Source of the DNA: Syntrophomonadaceae bacterium
GTDB lineage: Bacteria; Bacillota; Dethiobacteria; DTU022
DNA: 10,214 bases
NCBI GenBank assembly: GCA_007136055.1
Contig: SLHT01000225.1
Location: forward strand, 1 to 10,214
Direction of reading: 5' to 3'
Shown: positions 5,760-10,214 of the stretch, piece by piece
Layout: each line of letters starts with the position of its first letter
How positions within the stretch are numbered: position 1 is the stretch's first letter
The notes under the pieces: model-generated
Seen by the model: the letters and a program-made list of their open reading frames with translations, nothing else
Database searches by the model: none
What the model was told of the DNA's origin: nothing
Program-made: the position numbers and the translations under genes

Positions 5760-8174
5760 TTACCCCACCGATATCCCGTGCTGAACGGTACGCCCGATGA
5801 TTTCATCCTGGACATCTTTGCCAAGCTCGGAAAAGTAGGCGGTATAGCCGGCCACGCGAACGAGAAGACCTTTATACTGTTCTGGGTTTTCCTGGGCCCT
5901 GATCAGTGTTTCCTGATCAATTACGTTAAACTGCACATGATAAACACCAAGGCTGCACAAACTTTTCAGCAGGGCCATTAACTGGGTAATCCCGTTTTCA
6001 GTTTCCAGCATAGCAGGTTCCACCTTCATGTTTAGAAGAGTGCCCTGAACGTAGCGACCGTGCGGTATATGGGACACCGATTTAAGAACAGCAGAAGGAC
6101 CGCTTAAGTCCGTTCCACCGCTCGGGCTTACCCCGTCGGCAAGCGGCTGCCAGGCCCTGCGTCCCGAAGGCAGGGCGCCTACTTCCAAACCGAAAGGTGT
6201 ATTGCCTGACACAGGCAGTATCCCCGGTGTCATACGACCGAATTTGCTGCTGTACTTCTCTATTTCATCGGCCATAAAGGTAAATATTTCACCGGTAATT
6301 TGATCGGCCAGGGGTTCACCGTTTCCGTATTTTGGGGCTTCCAGGCACAGTTTTTCAATATCTTCGTAACCTTCAAAGTCATTAATTAATGCTGTAATTA
6401 ACTTTTCTATTGTAAGCTGTTCAGTATCATAAACAAGATGACGCACGGCGGCAATACTGTTAATCAAGTCGGCAACACCGATCAATATAATACCGTTTCC
6501 GGCATTATATTTAGCGCCGCCCCACGCGTAATCAAGGGCATTTTCAATACATTCTTTAAAGGTCAGGGAAAGGGCGGGACAGGGCCGGTTCAAGCTTATT
6601 TCGTCGATTACGTGGCTGCCTATGACAACCGACCTTGTAGCGTGAACAATATGTGCTTTGACGGCTTCCAGAAAGTGATCGTAATTATTGAAAGCCAGGG
6701 GGTCGCCTGTTTCAACAGATACGCGGCGATCGTACTTCCTGCTTTTTCCCCCGGAAAGGGCAAATTCAACCATGCTGCCCAGGTTAATGTCAGCCAGGGC
6801 AGTGTACTGGCGCAGGCGTCCTTCAAGGTTAGTCTCAACGCAACCGCAGGGGTTCCAATTGTAGGCTTCCTTGAGCGGAATACCTTTATTCATCAGCATC
6901 ATTATACCCAAATCGTCGTTGTGAAAAGCAGGAAATCCTGTCCCGGTCCTGATCAGCTCAACGATCTTTCTTAAAAAGGCATTAGAATTTTTAGCCAAAC
7001 TGTAACGGACAGAAAGAGAGGGCTGGTAAAGTTGAACGTCCATTGTGGCCTGCAAAATCATATAGGAAAGATCGTTTACAGCATCTTTTCCAGTATCATC
7101 AACACCGCCCACGCAGACATTCTGAAACATGGGATATCCAGCCGCGAATTCAGCGGTTCCGGCATCCTGAAAGAGGCAGGGTTCGCTAAATTTGATCCAG
7201 AGACAATCAAGCAGTTCCTGGGCTTCCTCTTTCGTAATTCGTCCTGCTTCCAGATCAGCCTTGTAGTAGGGCCACAGATATTGATCCATACGGCCGGGAT
7301 TATAGCTGGCTGCATTTTGTTCCATAAAGATAGCAATCTGGTAAAAATAAAGCGACTGCAGGGCTTCCCGGAAAGAACGGGCCGGTTGGGCAGGAACCCT
7401 TTTACAGATTTCCGCTATTTCAAAAAGCTCTTTCCTGCGCTGCGAATCGGGTTCTGCACCTGCGAGGCGTCCTGCTTTATCTGCATAACGTTCAGCAAGT
7501 TTAATAATCCCTTCAGCAGCAAATAAAAGAGCCTGCAGGTAGCAGTCTTTTTCATAATCACCTGGTCTGGTCATGTCAAGATCAGATCTTCGTTTTATTA
7601 TGTTAGCGGTAATCCCGCAGATGCCCTCGTTTATCAATTCCTCATATCCCGCTGTAGTTTCTCCAAAACCGCGGACGGCCTTGCGATCAATGTAGATTAC
7701 ACCGCTGTCGCGTAAAACACGTGTCTGTTCAGGTATTTGGGCCTGCCATTCCTCGTAAGTGGATCGGTTTTTCCAGTAAGGCTTAATTTCATTGATAAAG
7801 GCTTCCCGATCGGCGGGCAGCAGGTAGAAGGGATCATAAGGGCGGTTACTGATTGTGTCAAGTTCATGATCGAGAACCGACCAGCATGAATCGGCACATA
7901 ATATGCCGGCCCTGATTTTACTGCCCGAGCATCCCACGATCAGCTCATCTTCCGAGATTGAAACAGTTTTCTCTGCGCATTGCCTGTAAAAAGCTTTTGC
8001 TTTGCGCAGGACGAGCGGTTCGCCTTCAGCTTCCTGAAAACCCCTGGTCAGGATCCTGGCGTTTTCCAGGTCCATTTCGGGTCTGGTTTGCAAAACTCTT
8101 GTTTTTAGGCGGTTAATTCTTTGCAGATAAGCAGGTTTCGATCCTGCCGACTTAATTTTAACAGGTCCCGGCAT
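5760..8174 (-). CDS. Glycyl radical enzyme of unassigned substrate (PFL-like/eliminase superfamily)
   Basis: Complete GRE, 804 residues: a ten-stranded barrel domain over about residues 10-650 and a C-terminal glycyl radical domain. The active-site loop is NPCGCVETN, with thiyl Cys445 and base-like Glu447; Cys443 lies two residues earlier. The radical loop is RVAGYTAYF with Gly776, 28 residues from the end. The CxE pattern is that of GRE eliminases and decarboxylases and excludes pyruvate formate-lyase, which has CC. The HypD pocket is missing: PGHTV is replaced by RGFGE, WDAF before PGR by AASYN, and the SxxxxDF segment by GYPMFQN. It is therefore not trans-4-hydroxy-L-proline dehydratase, and it lacks the CVEPQ of choline lyase and glycerol dehydratase. 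Context suggests an amino acid or hydroxyproline isomer, for example the trans-4-hydroxy-D-proline C-N lyase (HplG) reaction, but no specific substrate can be read from the sequence. The start has GGAGGTAA 6 nt upstream. First gene of the leftward operon. Confidence 0.93.
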   Translation of the reverse strand: MPGPVKIKSAGSKPAYLQRINRLKTRVLQTRPEMDLENARILTRGFQEAEGEPLVLRKAKAFYRQCAEKTVSISEDELIVGCSGSKIRAGILCADSCWSVLDHELDTISNRPYDPFYLLPADREAFINEIKPYWKNRSTYEEWQAQIPEQTRVLRDSGVIYIDRKAVRGFGETTAGYEELINEGICGITANIIKRRSDLDMTRPGDYEKDCYLQALLFAAEGIIKLAERYADKAGRLAGAEPDSQRRKELFEIAEICKRVPAQPARSFREALQSLYFYQIAIFMEQNAASYNPGRMDQYLWPYYKADLEAGRITKEEAQELLDCLWIKFSEPCLFQDAGTAEFAAGYPMFQNVCVGGVDDTGKDAVNDLSYMILQATMDVQLYQPSLSVRYSLAKNSNAFLRKIVELIRTGTGFPAFHNDDLGIMMLMNKGIPLKEAYNWNPCGCVETNLEGRLRQYTALADINLGSMVEFALSGGKSRKYDRRVSVETGDPLAFNNYDHFLEAVKAHIVHATRSVVIGSHVIDEISLNRPCPALSLTFKECIENALDYAWGGAKYNAGNGIILIGVADLINSIAAVRHLVYDTEQLTIEKLITALINDFEGYEDIEKLCLEAPKYGNGEPLADQITGEIFTFMADEIEKYSSKFGRMTPGILPVSGNTPFGLEVGALPSGRRAWQPLADGVSPSGGTDLSGPSAVLKSVSHIPHGRYVQGTLLNMKVEPAMLETENGITQLMALLKSLCSLGVYHVQFNVIDQETLIRAQENPEQYKGLLVRVAGYTAYFSELGKDVQDEIIGRTVQHGISVG
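5763..5769 (-). promoter_or_regulatory. Ribosome binding site deciding the activase start
   Basis: GGTGGGG on the minus strand, within the last codons of the GRE gene, 7 nt before the ATG at 5755. It supports the shorter activase over the 23-residue-longer reading from 5824, which would overlap the GRE gene and has no need of its own ribosome site here. It also suggests that translation of the activase is coupled to that of the GRE. Confidence 0.6.
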
Positions 8175-8180
8175 TGCTGG

Positions 8181-8188
8181 TTACCTCC
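8181..8188 (-). promoter_or_regulatory. Strong ribosome binding site of the leftward GRE
   Basis: GGAGGTAA on the minus strand, 6 nt before the ATG at 8174. This is a near-perfect Shine-Dalgarno match at ideal spacing. It contrasts with the TTG start of the gene transcribed in the other direction, so the GRE protein is likely made efficiently. Confidence 0.75.
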
Positions 8189-8210
8189 ATAAAAAGCTTA
8201 ATTACAATTA

Positions 8211-8239
8211 ATTATAACATATCTATAAGGCTATGCTAT
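8211..8239 (-). promoter_or_regulatory. Predicted promoter of the leftward GRE-activase operon
   Basis: Read on the minus strand: a perfect extended -10, TGTTATAAT (8219-8211), preceded with a 17-bp spacer by a weak -35, ATAGCA (8239-8234; 3 of 6 matches to TTGACA). Transcription should start near 8204, giving a leader of about 30 nt before the ATG at 8174, which includes the strong ribosome binding site. A housekeeping sigma-A type promoter is inferred; the extended -10 would offset the poor -35. Confidence 0.6.
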
Positions 8240-8242
8240 AAT
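8214..8242 (+). promoter_or_regulatory. Predicted promoter of the rightward activase-hypD operon
   Basis: A perfect extended -10, TGCTATAAT (8234-8242), with a 17-bp spacer to a fair -35, ATAACA (8214-8219; 4 of 6 matches). The predicted start near 8249 falls right at the ribosome binding site (8250-8255), so the leader would be only about 17 nt. Its -35 overlaps the -10 of the leftward promoter and vice versa, so the two are unlikely to be occupied together. Confidence 0.6.
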
Positions 8243-8249
8243 TAAGGTT

Positions 8250-8255
8250 GAGGTG
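8250..8255 (+). promoter_or_regulatory. Ribosome binding site supporting a TTG start
   Basis: GAGGTG, 10 nt before the TTG at 8266. An in-frame TAA at 8260-8262 rules out any earlier start for the activase, and the next in-frame ATG lies too deep inside the protein (it would remove the first cluster Cys codons), so this site and the TTG define the start. The ATG at 8270 is in another frame. Confidence 0.65.
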
Positions 8256-8265
8256 CAGATAAGAA

Positions 8266-9171
8266 TTGAATGAAAAAGGTTTTATCTTTAATATACAGCG
8301 TTTTTCCCTGCATGACGGTCCCGGAATACGAACAACAGTCTTCTTTAAAGGTTGTCCCCTGCGCTGTATGTGGTGCCAAAATCCGGAAGGAATCAGCCTT
8401 AACAAGACCCTGTTTTGTAATTCTAACAAATGCCTGGATTGCCGTTCATGTGAGAAGGTATGTCCTGAGCATGCCGTTTCGTTTGGTGAGTTTGGCCCAC
8501 TTATCAACCGCGACAGGTGTACCCTGTGCCTCGAATGCGTAGAAGCTTGCCCGGTGGAAACCCTCGAAGCAGCAGGACGGGAGGTAAGTGTTCCTGAACT
8601 TGTCGAAGATATTCTTAAAGACAGGGTGATCTTTGAAGAATCGGGTGGAGGAGCAACATTTTCAGGTGGCGAACCTTTGTTCCAGCCTGAATTTCTGGTA
8701 GCTTTGTTAAAAGCTTTGAAAAACCTTGATATTCATACGACAGTTGAAACTTCAGGTTATAGCCCATGGACGGTTTTGGAAGAGACCGCAGCATGGACCG
8801 ACCTTTTTTTATATGATTTAAAGCTGGTTGATGAGGAGAAGAGCAAACATTATACGGGAACCACAAACACCCTGATCCTGGATAATCTTAAAGCCCTGGC
8901 GGAAAAAGGCTCTAATATTCAAGTTAGAATGCCGCTAATTCCTTCAATTAATGATGATTATGTTAACTTGCAGCAAACAGCTGCTGTTCTGATAAAAGCA
9001 GGTATTGACGAGCTTGATCTGATTCCTTATCATAAACTGGGCACTGCCAAGTATGCGAACCTGGGCCTGGATTATAAACTGCCCCATATTAAGGAGCCTT
9101 CAACCGATCAATGCTTTCAGGCTAAATCAATCTTAAAACGATACGGGATAGCCGCAAAAAGTGAGGTTTGA
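8266..9171 (+). CDS. Glycyl radical enzyme activating enzyme, predicted HypD activase
   Basis: Radical SAM activase of 301 residues, expected to install the glycyl radical on HypD, whose gene begins 3 bp after its stop. It shows HDGPGIRTTVF (16-26), the SAM-cluster motif CX3CX2C at C30, C34, C37, and two ferredoxin-type Cys sets at C56/59/62/66 and C85/88/91/95. The SAM-binding glycine stretch GGGATFSGGEP is at 127-137. The start is TTG at 8266: an in-frame stop lies at 8260-8262 and the conserved sequence begins at once. This rare start may keep the catalytic activase scarce relative to the GRE. It is clearly paralogous to the leftward activase but keeps the canonical DGPG where the other has DGLG. 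The gene order is activase then GRE, the reverse of the leftward operon. Confidence 0.92.
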   Translation: MNEKGFIFNIQRFSLHDGPGIRTTVFFKGCPLRCMWCQNPEGISLNKTLFCNSNKCLDCRSCEKVCPEHAVSFGEFGPLINRDRCTLCLECVEACPVETLEAAGREVSVPELVEDILKDRVIFEESGGGATFSGGEPLFQPEFLVALLKALKNLDIHTTVETSGYSPWTVLEETAAWTDLFLYDLKLVDEEKSKHYTGTTNTLILDNLKALAEKGSNIQVRMPLIPSINDDYVNLQQTAAVLIKAGIDELDLIPYHKLGTAKYANLGLDYKLPHIKEPSTDQCFQAKSILKRYGIAAKSEV

Positions 9172-9174
9172 AAT

Positions 9175-10214
9175 ATGAGTACAGCATTAAGAGGAATGAA
9201 TGAGCGGATCAAAAAACTGCGGGAACAAAGTGAAAACAGCGCACCTTCAATATCTATTCAACGGGCCAGGCTGGTTACCGAAATTTACCGGAAATATGAA
9301 AGCGATGTTTCCCGGTCGATGCTCAGAGCGCTGACTTTTAAGCAGATCATGGAAAACAAAGCGATCTGTATCAATGAAGGCGAACTGCTCGTCGGGGAAA
9401 GAGGGCCGGTGCCGCAGGCCGCCCCAACCTATCCCGAACTGTGCTGCCACACCCTGGATGACCTCGATGTGATCAGCCAACGGAAGAAAATATCATTTGC
9501 AGTCAATGATGAAGTAAAAACAGCCCAGGAAAAAGAGATCATTCCATACTGGCAGGGCCGGTCGATGAGAGACAATATATTTGAACAGATGACCGATCAG
9601 TGGCATGACTGCTACGAAGCAGGTCTCTTTACTGAATTTATGGAACAGCGCGCTCCGGGTCATACCGTCGCGGGAGATAAAATTTACCGGTTGGGAATGT
9701 TGGATTTAAAAGAAGAGATTGGCGCAGCATTAAATGATCTGGATTATAAAAAAGACCCTGAAGCTGAAGAGAAAAGCGAAGAACTAAAAGCGATGGCTAT
9801 GTGTGCCGATGCCATAATTACATTTGCCCGCAGGCATGCCCGGAAGGCCAGAGAATTAGCAGCAGAAGAAAACTCTCTTCAACGAAGAACAGAGCTGCAG
9901 CAAATTGCCGCCATCTGCGAGCGGGTTCCTGCCAATGCGCCAAGAACTTTATGGGAAGCCCTGCAGTATTACTGGTTTGTTCATTTGGGAGTAATTACGG
10001 AGCTTAATACCTGGGATGCTTTTTGTCCTGGCAGGCTTGATCAGCACCTGGAACCTTTTTATAGTATAGAAATTGCGGCCGGAAGCCTGACCAGGGAAAA
10101 GGCTAAAGAACTGTTAGAGTGTTTTTGGATTAAATTTAACAACCAGCCTGCTCCGCCCAAGGTCGGTATTACCCTTAAAGAAAGCGGTACTTACACTGAT
10201 TTTGCCAATATCAA
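9175..10214 (+). CDS. hypD: trans-4-hydroxy-L-proline dehydratase HypD, 5' part cut by the window edge
   Basis: First 346 codons of a GRE, open at the right edge. HypD removes water from trans-4-hydroxy-L-proline to give 1-pyrroline-5-carboxylate, which pyrroline-5-carboxylate reductase turns into proline. The sequence closely resembles my recollection of the Clostridioides difficile enzyme, including PTYPE.CCHT, FTEFMEQRAPGHTV, TELNxWDAF.PGRLDQH and KFNNQPAPPKVGITLKES. The substrate-pocket residues recalled from that enzyme (F152, H160, D278, S334, D339, F340) all appear here with a constant +3 offset: F155, H163, D281, S337, D342, F343. The thiyl Cys, Glu and radical Gly would lie beyond the window. 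The ATG at 9175 has GAGG (9163-9166) 8 nt upstream and follows the activase stop by 3 bp, so the two are co-transcribed. The full protein should be about 790 residues. Confidence 0.94.
   Translation, partial: MSTALRGMNERIKKLREQSENSAPSISIQRARLVTEIYRKYESDVSRSMLRALTFKQIMENKAICINEGELLVGERGPVPQAAPTYPELCCHTLDDLDVISQRKKISFAVNDEVKTAQEKEIIPYWQGRSMRDNIFEQMTDQWHDCYEAGLFTEFMEQRAPGHTVAGDKIYRLGMLDLKEEIGAALNDLDYKKDPEAEEKSEELKAMAMCADAIITFARRHARKARELAAEENSLQRRTELQQIAAICERVPANAPRTLWEALQYYWFVHLGVITELNTWDAFCPGRLDQHLEPFYSIEIAAGSLTREKAKELLECFWIKFNNQPAPPKVGITLKESGTYTDFANI

Larger units (their letters stand above)
8208..8245. repeat. Imperfect inverted repeat (14-bp arms) covering both divergent -10 regions
   Basis: The left arm is TTAATTATAACATA (8208-8221). 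The right arm is TATGCTATAATTAA (8232-8245), whose reverse complement matches the left arm at 13 of 14 positions. The central spacer of 10 bp (8222-8231) is not symmetrical. Each arm carries an extended -10 element, so the same promoter core faces both ways. It may also be an operator for a dimeric regulator, but no regulator gene is in the window. AT-richness makes some symmetry expected by chance; a 13/14 match exactly over two promoter cores is more than I would expect. Confidence 0.65.

Noticed and set aside
5756..5824. A 23-residue N-terminal extension of the leftward activase starting at 5824
   Set aside because: It would overlap the GRE's conserved C-terminus, shows no family similarity, and the ATG at 5755 has a good ribosome site at the right distance.
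6438..6974. Open frame of 178 codons on the + strand
   Set aside because: Lies wholly antisense to the GRE active-site region, has no recognisable motif or ribosome site, and its composition is what the opposite strand of a conserved gene gives.
7032..7526. Open frame of 164 codons on the + strand
   Set aside because: Antisense to the GRE barrel domain, with no protein family features; a shadow frame.
5760..8174. Annotation of the leftward GRE as a second HypD or as pyruvate formate-lyase
   Set aside because: It lacks the HypD pocket segments present in the neighbouring hypD, and has GCVE rather than the adjacent CC pair of pyruvate formate-lyase.

Overview
The window reads as a catabolic region from an anaerobic bacterium, most likely a Clostridia-type member of the Bacillota. 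The reasons are two oxygen-sensitive glycyl radical enzyme (GRE) systems, tightly packed genes with strong Shine-Dalgarno sites, GTG and TTG starts, and a moderate GC content. The species cannot be named from the sequence. Almost every base is coding; the only sizeable gap is about 90 bp between the two divergent GRE operons. There are no RNA genes, insertion sequences or CRISPR arrays.

Left part (32-4815, + strand): one compact operon. It holds the permease and two ATPases of a branched-chain-amino-acid-type ABC importer (livM, livG, livF), then a secreted-thioredoxin/CcdA-like membrane fusion protein, then a proline racemase family protein. That last protein has the first catalytic Cys, but a Thr at the position of the second Cys. 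This is the signature of trans-3-hydroxy-L-proline dehydratase rather than of a racemase. The rest of the importer (livH, and livK for the binding protein) presumably lies left of the window.

Middle part (4802-8174, - strand): a complete GRE of 804 residues, followed 4 bp later by its radical SAM activating enzyme. The last gene of this operon runs 14 bp into the end of the racemase-family gene from the opposite strand. The GRE has the thiyl Cys, the paired Glu and the glycyl radical loop. It lacks the substrate residues that define the neighbouring HypD, so its substrate is unknown.

Right part (8266 to the window end, + strand): a second activating enzyme with a TTG start, then the first 346 codons of hypD, trans-4-hydroxy-L-proline dehydratase, cut by the window edge. 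The six substrate-pocket positions that I recall from characterized HypD and that fall in this part are all present at a constant offset of three residues.

How it fits together (inference): the region looks like a hydroxyproline-utilization island. An ABC importer takes up the amino acid, one non-radical dehydratase handles the 3-hydroxy isomer, HypD handles the 4-hydroxy isomer, and both lines lead toward proline. The unassigned GRE sits between them and may act on another hydroxyproline isomer or a related compound. The two GRE operons start from a near-palindromic divergent promoter (8208-8245), in which the -35 box of each promoter overlaps the extended -10 of the other.
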